The notes: generated by a model not told the origin, from the sequence alone. 51,688 nucleotides of DNA from Prochlorococcus sp. AG-418-C09 (GCA_003214355.1 QCLS01000008.1:1-51688); one strand, 5' to 3'; shown: positions 7,227 through 16,930, counted from the first letter of the stretch. Numbers and translations are program-made.

Positions 7227-8387
7227 GTGGCCATACAAAAAAAATTATCCCTAATGATTCCAGGTCCAACTCCAGTCCCTGAAAGAGTTTTACAAGCGCT
7301 TGGCAGTCATCCAATAGGACACAGAAGTAAAGATTTTCAAAATATAGTTTCATCAACAAGTGAAAATTTAAAGTGGCTTCATCAAACTCAAAATGATGTC
7401 TTAACAATTACAGGCAGTGGAACAGCCGCAATGGAGGCAGGAATAATTAACACCCTCTCAAAAGGAGATACTGTAATTTGCGGGGAAAATGGAAAATTTG
7501 GAGAAAGATGGGTTAAGGTTGCTAATAGCTTTGGACTCAAAGTAATTACAATTAAAGCAGAATGGGGAAAACCATTAAACCCAAATGATTTTAAAGAAAT
7601 TCTAGAAAAAGATCATAAAAAAGAAATTAAAGCAGTTATTTTAACTCACTCAGAAACATCAACAGGGGTTATTAATGATTTAGAAAAAATAAGCTCTTAT
7701 ATTCAAAATCATAATCATGCTTTATCTATAGTTGATTGCGTAACCAGTATTGGTGCGTGCAATGTAGCAACTGATGATTGGAAACTAGATATTGTCGCTT
7801 CTGGATCTCAAAAAGGATATATGATTCCTCCAGGCTTAAGTTTCGTTTCAGTAAGCGACAAAGCATGGAAAGCTTGTGAAACATCTGACCTACCAAAGTT
7901 TTATTTAGATTTAAAATCTTATAAAAAAAGTCTACTCAGTGATAGTAATCCTTTCACTCCAGCAGTTAATTTATTTTTTGCATTAGATGAAGCCCTAAAG
8001 ATGATGCGCGAGGAGGGCTTACAAAACATCTTTGCAAGACATGAAAGACATAAAAGAGCTATTTCTTATGCAATGCAAGCACTAGACTTAAAGTTATTTG
8101 CTAAAGACAATCACTTAAGCCCTTCAGTAACAGCAATTGAAACAAAAAGTTTTGATGCTGAATTGTTCAGAAAATTAATAAAAGAAAAATATGATATTTT
8201 GCTTGCAGGAGGACAGGATCACTTAAAAGGTAAAATTTTTAGAATTGGCCATTTAGGTTACATAAATGACAAAGATATAATTTCTGTAATTTCTGCAGTT
8301 GGTTTAACATTAATTGAAGAATCTAATTTATCAAATGATTCACTTGGTAAAGCCTTAAAGAAAGCTAAAGCTTGCCTTATGCAATAA
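7227..8387 (+). CDS. Class V PLP-dependent aminotransferase (serine/alanine-glyoxylate type)
   Basis: 386 aa, starting at GTG 7227. The N-terminal MIPGPTPVP is a hallmark of the alanine/serine-glyoxylate aminotransferase group. TGSGTAAMEA binds the PLP phosphate, the Asp of IVDCVTS contacts the pyridine nitrogen, and the Schiff-base lysine is Lys196 in GSQKGYM (codon at 7812). Likely role: transamination of glyoxylate or pyruvate with serine or alanine, as in photorespiratory glyoxylate removal. Cyanobacterial homologues are often mislabelled as the small subunit of soluble hydrogenase. The exact substrate pair cannot be read from the sequence. It is divergent from cbiD and convergent (4-nt gap) with a 65-aa gene. 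Confidence 0.9.
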   Translation: MAIQKKLSLMIPGPTPVPERVLQALGSHPIGHRSKDFQNIVSSTSENLKWLHQTQNDVLTITGSGTAAMEAGIINTLSKGDTVICGENGKFGERWVKVANSFGLKVITIKAEWGKPLNPNDFKEILEKDHKKEIKAVILTHSETSTGVINDLEKISSYIQNHNHALSIVDCVTSIGACNVATDDWKLDIVASGSQKGYMIPPGLSFVSVSDKAWKACETSDLPKFYLDLKSYKKSLLSDSNPFTPAVNLFFALDEALKMMREEGLQNIFARHERHKRAISYAMQALDLKLFAKDNHLSPSVTAIETKSFDAELFRKLIKEKYDILLAGGQDHLKGKIFRIGHLGYINDKDIISVISAVGLTLIEESNLSNDSLGKALKKAKACLMQ

Positions 8388-8391
8388 ATCT

Positions 8392-8589
8392 CTATGTACC
8401 TGGCTCCTCAACATTTCCACCTAGTTCAACTATTTTTTTCTTTAAAATTTCTGATTTTTTTCCATCACCGTTAGTTTGAGCAACTGCTAAAGCAAACTCT
8501 AATTTTTCTAATTGATGGCCACCTTCAATAAAGGAAAACTTTTTCTTAATTTGTTTTTGTGGTGTTTGATAAGAAATTTGTGTCGACAT
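8392..8589 (-). CDS. Small conserved hypothetical protein (65 aa)
   Basis: A soluble, charged protein with no signal or membrane segment. The middle part (HQLEKLEFALAVAQTNGDG) and the following lysine-rich helix (KSEILKKKIVELGG) predict two helices joined by a short turn. The frame starts at an ATG, fills the space after the aminotransferase exactly, and has composition like its neighbours. I believe similar short proteins occur at this place in other Prochlorococcus, but this is from memory. No function is known. Confidence 0.65.
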   Translation of the reverse strand: MSTQISYQTPQKQIKKKFSFIEGGHQLEKLEFALAVAQTNGDGKKSEILKKKIVELGGNVEEPGT

Positions 8590-8796
8590 AGCTAAACCCT
8601 TTTTTAATATTATGCCAACTAAAAGGCCCCTTATGTTGAAAAAATATTCAATATTCTTTGGATTTATATTAAAAAATCCTAAATCTTAATGAAATCTGGT
8701 CATGTAATTTAAAATTTATAAAATATTATTTTTGTCAAACCTCTTATTCGTCAATTTTTTCGAATAATATTATTTAATAATTCATTAGTAATCAAA

Positions 8797-9309
8797 ATGT
8801 CAAATATTAATCTGCTCTATTACTTACTAGCTGGAGGTTTATTAGGCTTAATCACGCTCAAGACTGGTATTCCAGCAGCACCATTAGCAGGAGCCTTGCT
8901 AGGAGCAAGCATCTTAAGTATCAGCGGAAAAGTGGAAGTTGCTAATTGGCCAACAGGAACTAGAACACTTTTAGAAGTTGGCATAGGCACAGTGATTGGG
9001 ACCTCTCTCACAAGAGAATCTTTAAGTGAACTTCAATTATTATGGAAACCTGCCATCTTAATTACATTTACATTAGTCATTACAGGCCTTGCAATAGGAT
9101 TATGGACCAGTCGTCTAATGGGAGTAGATATTATTACTACAATTCTTGGTGCTGCACCAGGAGGTATTAGCGGTATGAGTCTAGTTGGCTCTGAATATGG
9201 GGTAGGCGCTGCAGTTGCTACCTTGCATGCGGTAAGACTCATTACAGTATTGTTGATTCTTCCTTTAGTAGTGAAATCATTAAGTTTAATAGGAATTATT
9301 AAATCTTAA
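8797..9309 (+). CDS. AbrB-family membrane protein, single-domain form
   Basis: 170 aa with about five hydrophobic segments (residues 5-25, 28-45, 85-105, 112-135 and 145-168). The motifs AAPGGISGM and the TG(I/V)PAAPLAGALLGAS opening match the membrane family named AbrB after a Pseudomonas protein (once annotated as ammonia monooxygenase-like). This family usually carries two tandem copies of the domain in about 350 residues; here only one is present. It is not related to the AbrB DNA-binding regulators. It is probably a transporter-like or regulatory inner-membrane protein; the substrate is unknown. The preceding 207 bp are non-coding and hold no obvious structure. Confidence 0.8.
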   Translation: MSNINLLYYLLAGGLLGLITLKTGIPAAPLAGALLGASILSISGKVEVANWPTGTRTLLEVGIGTVIGTSLTRESLSELQLLWKPAILITFTLVITGLAIGLWTSRLMGVDIITTILGAAPGGISGMSLVGSEYGVGAAVATLHAVRLITVLLILPLVVKSLSLIGIIKS

Positions 9310-9367
9310 ACAGCTATAGACATAATTAAAATAAAGGATATTTTTTAAATAAGATAATTTGTGCTTG

Positions 9368-9817
9368 ATGCAGAAACTTAAAGATCTAAAAATAATTTTT
9401 TTATTAATTGGCTTTATAAGTCAAATAAGTTTTTTTACTCCAAAAGTTTTTGCAGGTTCATTTGGTGCAGAAATCTTCTGTGCTATGAGAGAAGGAGGTA
9501 ATGACCATGAAAGCAGTTGGGAAGCAGCCTATAGTTATATCAAAAGACAAAAAGGTGGTATATTCAAAGTTTCCCCGGCACAAGCTGCTGCATTAATCAT
9601 TGAAACGGTCGTTAGAGAAAAAGATAACTTTGGATATTGCATACAATATCTAGATCAATTGTATCCAGACAGGGAACTACAGAGAGAGCTTGAAGAAGAA
9701 GAGGAAAGAAAAATGCAAGAAGAATTAGCCGCAGAGGAAAGAAGAAGAGAAATTGAAGCTTTAATCGAAGAAGACGAGAATCTTTCTGAAGAAGATTTTG
9801 ACAGGTATAGTTATTAA
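9368..9817 (+). CDS. Secreted hypothetical protein with acidic coiled-coil tail
   Basis: 149 aa from the ATG at 9368 (an in-frame TTG at 9359 is less likely). A classic Sec signal peptide covers residues 1-29 and ends VFA, so the product should enter the periplasm or thylakoid lumen. The mature part has two cysteines (AEIFCAMREGG and FGYCIQYL) that could form a disulfide, and then a strongly charged helix of about 45 residues made of E, R and K (ELQRELEEEEER and so on). I do not recognise a characterised family. It is a free-standing gene, 58 bp after the AbrB-like gene on the same strand. Confidence 0.75.
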   Translation: MQKLKDLKIIFLLIGFISQISFFTPKVFAGSFGAEIFCAMREGGNDHESSWEAAYSYIKRQKGGIFKVSPAQAAALIIETVVREKDNFGYCIQYLDQLYPDRELQRELEEEEERKMQEELAAEERRREIEALIEEDENLSEEDFDRYSY

Positions 9818-9945
9818 TACTAACTTCAGTATAATTACATACATTTTTTAACATTTAACTATATAAACATATACTTACTAAATATTATTTATAATATTGA
9901 CTTTTTAAAATTTCGAGTCATTATTTATTTAATTAAATAAACTGA

Positions 9946-10350
9946 ATGCATAGTAATGATGCTATCTTTTTAGAGGATTTATGCCCTAAATTTAGATTCA
10001 GACAGTGGCGAAAATCAATACACAGATTTACAGAAAAACAATGCATATATTGCGGAAAGCCATCCGAATCAATTGATCATGTTCTTCCTCGTAGTAAAGG
10101 GGGATTAAGTACAACTGAAAATTGCGTCCCAGCTTGCTTATGCTGCAATGGAGACAAATCTGATTATGAGGCTTTCTATTGGTATAGAAGGCAAAAATTT
10201 TATGATCCTAGAAGAGCGATGGCCATAAGAGCGTGGCTTGAAGGCGACTTAAGGCTTGCTATTAGACTATTACAATGGGTTCAACCTTCGCATCTCAATA
10301 AGTTAGGAACATCTAATAAAAATAATCAAATCAACCTAGATGCAGCTTAA
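9946..10350 (+). CDS. HNH endonuclease-like protein
   Basis: 134 aa. A complete zinc-bound HNH core is visible: CIYC (33-36), IDHVLPRSKGG (Asp44-His45), N59-C60 and CLCCN (64-68). His45 is the likely general base. Around it lie a basic N-terminal helix and a C-terminal helical tail rich in Arg and Trp (YWYRRQKFYDPRRAMAIRAW). The fold cuts or nicks DNA in homing, restriction and repair enzymes. This short form is common in cyanobacteria without a known role and is not next to an intron, a methylase or phage genes here. Its stop abuts the stop of the convergent 82-aa gene. Confidence 0.88.
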   Translation: MHSNDAIFLEDLCPKFRFRQWRKSIHRFTEKQCIYCGKPSESIDHVLPRSKGGLSTTENCVPACLCCNGDKSDYEAFYWYRRQKFYDPRRAMAIRAWLEGDLRLAIRLLQWVQPSHLNKLGTSNKNNQINLDAA

Positions 10351-10599
10351 CTACCAAATGTTGCATGCTTTTTCAGGATAATGTTTAGTACAAATTTCTG
10401 AATTATTGTGGGGAGTTTCAGGAAATAATAAAAATATTGAGAGAGGTAAAAATGCTAGCAAAAGAAAAAGCTTTGATTTAATTCTCTTTGCAAAGCCAGG
10501 ATTACTAATGAGCAAATCACTATATATATGATCTCTAGAACTTGCTATAGTTAGTTTTGCCTGAGGCCTAATTGAGGTCTTCATCACTAAATAATACAT
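10351..10599 (-). CDS. Small single-pass membrane protein, hypothetical
   Basis: 82 aa from the ATG at 10599; the ATG at 10584 gives 77 aa and is equally likely. A basic N-terminal half (RPQAKLTIASS and FAKRIKSK) is followed by one hydrophobic segment (LFLLLAFLPLSIFLLF). A short tail follows with two cysteines (SEICTKHYPEKAC). The tail is predicted to face the periplasm or lumen by the positive-inside rule. It is not recognised as a named family. The stop abuts the HNH gene stop, and 21 bp separate its start from the divergent epimerase gene. Confidence 0.6.
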   Translation of the reverse strand: MYYLVMKTSIRPQAKLTIASSRDHIYSDLLISNPGFAKRIKSKLFLLLAFLPLSIFLLFPETPHNNSEICTKHYPEKACNIW

Positions 10600-10620
10600 T
10601 TGTACTATTTATAGTCTAGA

Positions 10621-11526
10621 ATGGCAATTTCTGCAAGGTCACTAAACAAAAACTGCAAATTTCTAATATTTGGTGGTGGTTACAGCGGAAAATATTTAGC
10701 AAACGAAATTAGAAAATTAGGATGCATAGCTTTAACAAGCTCAAGATCAAAAGCTAATAATGAAAATTCTTTCTTTTTTGATAGCTTTTCAAATGAGCTT
10801 CCTCAAGAAAATATTTTTTCTGGTACTACTCACATAATAAGTTGCATACCTCCCACTAAAAGAGGCGAAGATCCTGTACTTTCTAGACTCGAAAAGAAGC
10901 TAGAGCAACTCTCATTAGAATGGGTTGGTTATTTATCTACAACAGGAGTATATGGGAATACGGACGGTAATTGGGTATCTGAAAAAGACCCTGTAAAACC
11001 CTTACAAGAGAGAAGCAAAAGACGAAGAATATGTGAACTAAAATGGATTAATGCGAATTTACCTACTCAAATATTTAGGCTGCCTGGCATTTACGGACCA
11101 GGAAGATCAACAATAGAATCAATACTAAAAAAAAATATAAAAGTTATCAATAAGAAAGCTCAAATATTCTCTAGAATACACGTTTCAGATATAGCTAATT
11201 CAATTATTTATTTATTAAATAATAAAAAGAAATTAGATTTTCATCCAATCATAAATATTGCAGATAATTATCCATGTTCTCAAGTGGAAGTCATTAAATA
11301 TAGTTATGAATTACTGAGATTGAAAATGCCACAACCAATAGAATTTAAAGAGGCAGAAAAAATACTATCGCCTATTGCTTTATCTTTTTGGGAGGAAAAT
11401 AGAAAAGTATCAAATAATTTACTTTGTAATAAATTAGGCTATAAACTTTTGCATAAAGACTACAAATCTGGCTTAAAAAGTTGTCTCGAATCAATATCAA
11501 ACCATAACAATGATAATTATGGATAA
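10621..11526 (+). CDS. NAD(P)-dependent epimerase/dehydratase-like protein (extended SDR)
   Basis: 301 aa. A Rossmann fold opens with FGGGYSGKYLANEI (residues 18-31). The SDR middle part has YLSTTGVYGNTDG, where the serine and tyrosine of the usual active site would lie, then RLPGIYGPGRS, typical of nucleotide-sugar epimerases. The classical Y-x-x-x-K is not clear, so catalysis may differ or be lost; YeeZ-like SDRs look similar. The substrate is unknown. The 3' end overlaps the start of pdxA, suggesting translational coupling. Confidence 0.8.
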   Translation: MAISARSLNKNCKFLIFGGGYSGKYLANEIRKLGCIALTSSRSKANNENSFFFDSFSNELPQENIFSGTTHIISCIPPTKRGEDPVLSRLEKKLEQLSLEWVGYLSTTGVYGNTDGNWVSEKDPVKPLQERSKRRRICELKWINANLPTQIFRLPGIYGPGRSTIESILKKNIKVINKKAQIFSRIHVSDIANSIIYLLNNKKKLDFHPIINIADNYPCSQVEVIKYSYELLRLKMPQPIEFKEAEKILSPIALSFWEENRKVSNNLLCNKLGYKLLHKDYKSGLKSCLESISNHNNDNYG

Positions 11527-12529
11527 ATTTCTTAAAGAAAAATTTAATATTGTAATTTCTGTTGGAGACGAGAAAGGAATTGGTCCAGAGGTAATACTGA
11601 AAGCATTAGCTCTAAATGAACTTCATTTAAACAGCAGAATATTAATAGTTGGATCAAAAAAGAATTTAATTTCCGAATATAAATTACTTAAATCACTAGG
11701 AACCAAAAATATTATAAATCCAGAGGAATTAACAATAGAGGATCCTAAAGTTTCAACTTCATTTAAAAACATAGATATGACAAATAGCGGTAATGCAAGT
11801 TTCTATTATCTAAAACATGCGACCGAGATTGTTAAATCATTATCCAACGCAGCTCTTGTGACTGGACCAATATGCAAGAAATCATGGGCCGAATCCGGTC
11901 ATTTTTACTCTGGACAAACTGAATTCCTATCAGAATCATGCAAAGTTAAAAACGTAGGGATGCTTTTTACTGCGAAATCTCCGATAACAGGATGGAGATT
12001 CAACACACTCCTAGCGTCCACTCACATCCCACTTAAAGAAGTACCAAAATGTTTAAACAATGATTTAATAGTTTCAAAATTAGATTTATTCTTAAAGTTT
12101 TTAAAAAAATTTCAACAAAAACCTTTTGTTAAAGTAGCAGGCCTGAATCCCCATGCAGGTGAAGAAGGATTATTAGGTTCAGAAGAAACAGATTGGCTTA
12201 CAGAAACATTAAAAAATTGGGCGGAATTAAATCAAAATGTCAAGTTGGAGGGCCCTATATCGCCAGATAGTTGCTGGATTTCATCAGCTAAAGCCTGGAA
12301 AGAAACAGTCTCTGAGTCCCATGATGGCATTCTTGCAATGTATCATGATCAGGGACTGATCCCAGTAAAGGTAATAGCTTCTAATTATTCAGTAAATACA
12401 ACTATAGGATTGCCCTTTTTAAGAACATCTCCAGATCATGGTACAGGTTTTGATATTGCTGGAAAAGGATTAGCACAGTGCCAAAGTATGATTGAAGCTA
12501 TAAAAACGGCTAAAGAATTAAGTATCTAG
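11510..12529 (+). CDS. pdxA: 4-hydroxythreonine-4-phosphate dehydrogenase
   Basis: 339 aa if the first ATG (11510) is used; the ATG at 11519 (MDKFLKE) shortens the overlap with the upstream gene to 8 bp and is as likely. PdxA oxidises 4-phosphohydroxy-threonine in the DXP-dependent pyridoxal-phosphate pathway. The divalent-metal histidines are present in STHIPLKEV, LNPHAGEEG and MYHDQGLIPVK. The position of the E. coli GHTEF histidine reads GQTEF here, a substitution I believe is common in cyanobacterial PdxA. It ends directly against the accB stop on the other strand, with no spacer. Confidence 0.93.
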   Translation: MIIMDKFLKEKFNIVISVGDEKGIGPEVILKALALNELHLNSRILIVGSKKNLISEYKLLKSLGTKNIINPEELTIEDPKVSTSFKNIDMTNSGNASFYYLKHATEIVKSLSNAALVTGPICKKSWAESGHFYSGQTEFLSESCKVKNVGMLFTAKSPITGWRFNTLLASTHIPLKEVPKCLNNDLIVSKLDLFLKFLKKFQQKPFVKVAGLNPHAGEEGLLGSEETDWLTETLKNWAELNQNVKLEGPISPDSCWISSAKAWKETVSESHDGILAMYHDQGLIPVKVIASNYSVNTTIGLPFLRTSPDHGTGFDIAGKGLAQCQSMIEAIKTAKELSI

Positions 12530-13033
12530 TTATGATTGTTTGACTCTCATGAGCACTTGACCAAATTCGACAGGAGTTCCATTTTCTACAAGTATTTCAA
12601 CTATTTCAGCATTAAATTCCGATTCAATCTCATTCATTAACTTCATAGCCTCAAGTATGCAAATTGTTTGTCCAACTTTTATAGTTGCACCAATTTCGAC
12701 AAAAGGCTCTTCACCGGGGGCTGAGGCCCTGTAAAAAGTTCCAACCATAGGAGAAGTTATTTCAGTAAGATCAGAACGGCCAGGGGGCGGTACAGCTGGT
12801 GCATTAGAGGGGCTTGCTGGTGTTAGAGGTTCTGCCTTTAAAGGTTGACTTAAAATAACAGGATTATCGGAAGTTTTAGTTATCAAAGGTTGATTAGAAG
12901 GATTTGAATCATATATATTTCTCTTGATTTCAAGCTTAAAATCTTCCCCTTCAAGAGAGAATTCTTGAATATCACTTTTAGATATCTTATCTATTAAGCG
13001 ATTGAGTTCATCATGATCTAATTTCATAGCCAT
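12530..13033 (-). CDS. accB: Biotin carboxyl carrier protein of acetyl-CoA carboxylase
   Basis: 167 aa. It carries biotin between the biotin carboxylase and carboxyltransferase parts of ACC in the first committed step of fatty-acid synthesis. The N-terminal helical part is followed by a Pro/Ala-rich flexible linker (about residues 50-90) and the biotinyl domain (90-167) with the biotinylated lysine Lys131 in LEAMKLMNEIE. The start ATG shares a base with the efp stop (TAATG), a sign of coupled translation; the second ATG two codons later is an alternative. The efp-accB pairing is common in bacteria. Confidence 0.97.
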   Translation of the reverse strand: MAMKLDHDELNRLIDKISKSDIQEFSLEGEDFKLEIKRNIYDSNPSNQPLITKTSDNPVILSQPLKAEPLTPASPSNAPAVPPPGRSDLTEITSPMVGTFYRASAPGEEPFVEIGATIKVGQTICILEAMKLMNEIESEFNAEIVEILVENGTPVEFGQVLMRVKQS

Positions 13034-13593
13034 TAGCTTTCCCTTCCTAGGTAACTATCGTTTCGTGTGTCAACTTTAATCATTTCTCCAACAGAAATAA
13101 ACAATGGAACCATAACTTGCGCTCCTGTTTCAAGGATAGCTGGTTTTGTGCCTCCACTGGCAGTATCACCTTTTACTCCAGGATCAGTTTCCCTCACTTC
13201 CAAGGTAACAGAAATAGGCAACTCCACCTCTAACACTTTGCCATTCCAAAAAACAACATTGACTTCCATCCCTTCTTTTAGATACTTAGATTGATTACCT
13301 ATTTGATCAGAAGTGAGTCTTGTTTCTTCAAAACTAGTCATGTTCATAAACACATAATCACCTGACTCCACATATGTATGCTGGAGGTTAGACTTTTCTA
13401 GAACAGCCTGTTGCACTGATTCACCGGCGCGAAAAGTCTTTTCGACTACATTGCCATTTTGAACTGACTTTAATTTTGTTCTAACAAAGGCAGACCCCTT
13501 ACCAGGCTTAACATGTAGAAATTCTACTACACGCCAAACTTGTCCATCTAGTTCGATGGTAGTCCCTGTGCGAAAATCGTTACTGGAAATCAT
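13033..13593 (-). CDS. efp: Translation elongation factor P
   Basis: 186 aa when started at the ATG at 13593 ([10 protein letters not shown]), the family's normal N-terminus and length. The frame stays open to 13665, but those 24 codons do not resemble EF-P and would run into the divergent cyclophilin gene. EF-P relieves ribosome stalling at consecutive prolines. Three beta-barrel domains are present. The tip lysine is Lys32 in KPGKGSAF, equivalent to E. coli Lys34; no EpmA/B or EarP gene is in the window. The gene is coupled to accB through a TAATG overlap. Confidence 0.97.
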   Translation of the reverse strand: MISSNDFRTGTTIELDGQVWRVVEFLHVKPGKGSAFVRTKLKSVQNGNVVEKTFRAGESVQQAVLEKSNLQHTYVESGDYVFMNMTSFEETRLTSDQIGNQSKYLKEGMEVNVVFWNGKVLEVELPISVTLEVRETDPGVKGDTASGGTKPAILETGAQVMVPLFISVGEMIKVDTRNDSYLGRES

Positions 13594-13627
13594 TCCCGTA
13601 TTCCATACCCAGAGATCATAAACCTGT

Positions 13628-14728
13628 ATGAGCACTATGCAAAAGTTTTTATCAAATCTGAACAAAAATTATTTGTTTGTATTATTTATAATAATTCATG
13701 TTTTTTTAATAAAACCAGTCCAAGTTTATGCTGATTTACCCACAGGCAATGCTGTAAAAGATCCCTATGCAATACTCAGAAACGCCCTTCCAATCAAGCA
13801 AAATGAGATTCAAGAAATTCAACATAAACTTGAAGAAACCAGCGATCTTGTTAGAGGAGGTCGATGGCCAGCTCTATCAAAAACTGTTACAAAATGCAAA
13901 TCTTTAGTAAAAAAATATAAAGGCAACATAATAAACAATTTACCCACTCAAGAGCAAAAAACAGCTGAAGCAATTTTAGTATTAATCAATAACGATTTAG
14001 AATTACTAGAAGATGAGGCAAAAGTTAAAGATAAGAATTCCTTTATTGCGATAAGAAGAACAATATTAAACAATATTGGCAAATTAGAAGAATTATTCTT
14101 ACCCGAAACATTTCCTTATGAAATACCCGAAGAATTTGATAATCTCCCAAGATTATTAGGAAGAGCAACTGTGAAAATCAACACATCAAAAGGGGATATG
14201 ACAGCAATTATTGACGGGTATAACGCCCCTCTAACTGGGGGAGCATTTATAGATTTAGTAAGTAAAAAATTCTACGATAGTTTACCTATCAACCGTGCAG
14301 AAGAATTCTTTGTTCTACAAACTGGAGATCCTGAAGGTGAAGCGATAGGTTATATAGATCCCGCAACAAATCAAGAGAGGCATGTTCCTTTAGAAATTAG
14401 AGTATCTGGTGAAACAGAAACTTTTTATAATCAAACTTTCGAAGAATTGGGATTTTATACTGAAACACCAACATTACCTTTTGCAACTCTAGGCACCCTA
14501 GGTTGGTCGCATTCCAATACAGAAGTTGGCGATGGCTCATCTCAATTTTTCTTTTTCTTGTATGAGGCAGAACTTAACCCAGCTGGCCGAAATCTAATTG
14601 ATGGCAGAAACGCTGCATTTGGCTATGTTGTAAACGGTTTTGAAGTACTTGAAGAACTTACTATGGATGACAAAATTATTTCTATAGATATCATCGAGGG
14701 TCAAGACAATCTAAAAGCCAATGCCTAA
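13628..14728 (+). CDS. Lumenal cyclophilin-type peptidyl-prolyl isomerase, CYP38/TLP40-like
   Basis: 366 aa. Residues 1-35 form a signal peptide ending VYA, so the protein should reach the thylakoid lumen or periplasm. A helical domain follows (about 40-165, [12 protein letters not shown] then charged helices), and then a divergent cyclophilin domain (about 175-360) with [28 protein letters not shown] and SQFFFFL. The helical plus cyclophilin layout and the ALPI motif match plant CYP38/TLP40, which helps assemble photosystem II; PPIase activity in that group is weak or absent. It diverges from efp across 34 bp and overlaps thiL by 8 bp. Confidence 0.88.
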   Translation: MSTMQKFLSNLNKNYLFVLFIIIHVFLIKPVQVYADLPTGNAVKDPYAILRNALPIKQNEIQEIQHKLEETSDLVRGGRWPALSKTVTKCKSLVKKYKGNIINNLPTQEQKTAEAILVLINNDLELLEDEAKVKDKNSFIAIRRTILNNIGKLEELFLPETFPYEIPEEFDNLPRLLGRATVKINTSKGDMTAIIDGYNAPLTGGAFIDLVSKKFYDSLPINRAEEFFVLQTGDPEGEAIGYIDPATNQERHVPLEIRVSGETETFYNQTFEELGFYTETPTLPFATLGTLGWSHSNTEVGDGSSQFFFFLYEAELNPAGRNLIDGRNAAFGYVVNGFEVLEELTMDDKIISIDIIEGQDNLKANA

Positions 14729-15704
14729 AGAAATAATAAAAGATTTAGGCGAGAAAGAATTAATAAGACGACTATCTAGATATATGCCTTGTAATCAAAC
14801 ATCAGATGATTGTGCATTACTAAAAACCAACAGAAAAGACTTACTGATCAATACAGACTTAATGGTTGAAAACACACATTTCAATGATCAGATTCTATCT
14901 CCTAAAGATTTGGGGTGGAAATCAGTTGTAAGCAATGTCTCTGATTTACTCTCAAGTGGATGTGACCAAATTCTCGGCATCAATGTTGGATTAGTGCTAC
15001 CTTCGACTACCGAATGGAAATGGGTCAAAGACGTATATGAAGGTATAAATGAAGCACTATGCGATTATGGCGGGACTATTCTTGGCGGAGATTGCTCTTC
15101 TGGAAAAATAAAAACAATTTGTATTACAGCTTTCGGATCACAAGGCCAATTAAAAATGCGACGATATAGTTGTAAGCCTAATGAGGTATTGCTGACAACT
15201 GGATTGCATGGCCTGAGTAAATTAGGATTTATCTTAAAAAGTCAATCCCTTGAGACAAAAACTTTTTTAAAACAATCACTTAAAAGTGATTCTAAAAAGG
15301 CCTTTTCAAGACCTAGGCCAAATCCCACAATCCTCAACCAAATAATAAAAGCAAAACGAGATTCCATATCCAACAAGATAGGATGCACAGATAGCAGCGA
15401 TGGATTATATCAGGCTATCTCTGATTTGGCTTACTCAAGCGGATGTACGGCAGTCCTAGACTACCTGAAAATACGTAAACATAAATACTGGCCAGTTGGA
15501 GATTTATGGGATAAATATTATTTTTTTGGTGGTGAAGATTATGAATTAATTCTTTCACTGCCTAAAGAATGGGCAAAAGAATTGATGAAAATAGAGCAGT
15601 CTGTATCAGAAATAGGATTCTTTAAGAAAGGAAAAGCTTCAGTTGAACTAATTAATTTTCCGAACGACAATAAATTACCACTTGAAATTTTTTCTCATTT
15701 CTAA
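14721..15704 (+). CDS. thiL: Thiamine-monophosphate kinase
   Basis: 327 aa, normal length. It phosphorylates thiamine monophosphate to the active cofactor thiamine pyrophosphate. Family landmarks are visible: SDDCALL and NTDLMVENTHF near the N-terminus, DLGWKSVVSNVSDLLSSG, the ATP/Mg site GGTILGGDCSSG, TDSSDGLYQAISDLA and the C-terminal FGGEDYELILSLP. The start overlaps the cyclophilin 3' end by 8 bp (translational coupling), and the stop lies 1 bp from the convergent gap2 stop. It is not next to other thiamine genes. Confidence 0.95.
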   Translation: MPKEIIKDLGEKELIRRLSRYMPCNQTSDDCALLKTNRKDLLINTDLMVENTHFNDQILSPKDLGWKSVVSNVSDLLSSGCDQILGINVGLVLPSTTEWKWVKDVYEGINEALCDYGGTILGGDCSSGKIKTICITAFGSQGQLKMRRYSCKPNEVLLTTGLHGLSKLGFILKSQSLETKTFLKQSLKSDSKKAFSRPRPNPTILNQIIKAKRDSISNKIGCTDSSDGLYQAISDLAYSSGCTAVLDYLKIRKHKYWPVGDLWDKYYFFGGEDYELILSLPKEWAKELMKIEQSVSEIGFFKKGKASVELINFPNDNKLPLEIFSHF

Positions 15705-15705
15705 A

Positions 15706-16728
15706 CTATTCCCATTTTTTAGCTACTATTTCAGCTAAGTCAACGACTCTTTGACTGTATCCCCACTCATTGTCATACCATGCAAGAACCTTAACTAAGT
15801 TATCTCCAATACACATAGTCAAATCACTATCAACTATTGAAGACTCATTTGTACCAGCATAGTCACTTGAAACCAGAGGTAAATCACCATATTTGATAAT
15901 TCCCTTCATATTTGATTCAGACGCTTCTTTTAAAGCTTTGTTGACTTCTTCTGCCGTAACTGATTTAGAAGATTCAAAAACAAAGTCAACTGCTGAAACA
16001 TTTGGTGTAGGTACTCTCATTGCAATACCAGTTAATTTACCTTTCATTTCGGGATATACAAGTGCAACTGCCTTTGCAGCTCCTGTTGATGTTGGGACAA
16101 TGTTTGTAGCTGCAGCTCTAGCACGCCTCAAATCTCTATGACTATTATCTAAAATTCTTTGATCTCCAGTGTAACTGTGAATAGTAGTCATTAAGCCTTT
16201 GTTTATACCAAATGTTTGGTCCAACACTTTCACTACTGGAGCTAGGCAGTTAGTTGTACAACTTGCGTTACTTAAAATATCGAAATCTTTGTGATTATAG
16301 GAATCTGCATTAACCCCCACAACATAAGTACCAACACCATCCCCTTTACCAGGAGCAGTGAGAATCACTTTTTTTGCTCCAACATCTAAATGCTTACTGG
16401 CTGCTACATCGGTATTAAAAACCCCAGTTGATTCAATAACTAAATCGACGCCCCATTCTTTCCAAGGGAGGTTTAAGGGATTTCTATCAGAAAAACATTT
16501 TATGGTTTTGTTGTTAATAACAAAAGTGTCATCAGTGTATTGAATATCAACCCCGTCAAGTTGACCTAAAACTGAATCATATTTAAGGAGATGAGCATTT
16601 GTCTTGGGATCTGAAGTAACGTTTATACCAACAACTTCAATATTGGTATATGCGCCTCTACTTAACCAGCAACGCATAAAGTTTCTACCGATTCTGCCGA
16701 ACCCATTAATTGCAACACGCAAAGTCAT
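15706..16728 (-). CDS. gap2: Glyceraldehyde-3-phosphate dehydrogenase, photosynthetic type
   Basis: 340 aa from the ATG at 16728 ([16 protein letters not shown]); the frame runs 19 codons further but that part is not GAPDH-like. Catalytic Cys157 lies in SNASCTTNC, and the Rossmann GFGRIGR covers residues 9-15. After the second strand the sequence is GINVTSD; the residue following Asn36 is Val, where NAD-specific enzymes have the Asp that selects against NADP. This fits Gap2, which uses NADPH in the Calvin cycle. It converges with thiL. A candidate promoter lies upstream. Confidence 0.96.
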   Translation of the reverse strand: MTLRVAINGFGRIGRNFMRCWLSRGAYTNIEVVGINVTSDPKTNAHLLKYDSVLGQLDGVDIQYTDDTFVINNKTIKCFSDRNPLNLPWKEWGVDLVIESTGVFNTDVAASKHLDVGAKKVILTAPGKGDGVGTYVVGVNADSYNHKDFDILSNASCTTNCLAPVVKVLDQTFGINKGLMTTIHSYTGDQRILDNSHRDLRRARAAATNIVPTSTGAAKAVALVYPEMKGKLTGIAMRVPTPNVSAVDFVFESSKSVTAEEVNKALKEASESNMKGIIKYGDLPLVSSDYAGTNESSIVDSDLTMCIGDNLVKVLAWYDNEWGYSQRVVDLAEIVAKKWE

Positions 16729-16764
16729 AACAAAATAATTTACTAATTGATACCTGAACTGCTG

Positions 16765-16793
16765 ATCATACTGAATTTTGTGCAATAACGTAA
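16765..16793 (-). promoter_or_regulatory. Candidate gap2 promoter
   Basis: On the minus strand, TTACGT (16788-16793) and TATGAT (16765-16770) are separated by 17 bp, about 37 bp upstream of the gap2 ATG. The -10 is close to consensus and the -35 is poor, as is usual in Prochlorococcus. Confidence 0.35.
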
Positions 16794-16930
16794 GTTTTAT
16801 TAATTTTTTGAGAAAATAGGTTTTTTATTAATTCAAAACTTTTAAAGTCGATTTTGTTAATAAATAATAGAAAAATTTCTAATGGTGGTTATGTTTAGTC
16901 TGACATATTTATATAATCGAAGCCGCGAAA

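Noticed and set aside
13594-13665. N-terminal extension of EF-P
   Set aside because: These 24 codons do not resemble EF-P and overlap the divergent cyclophilin start; the ATG at 13593 gives the family's usual 186 aa.
16729-16785. N-terminal extension of Gap2
   Set aside because: The family starts [11 protein letters not shown]; the extra 19 codons lie over the candidate promoter.
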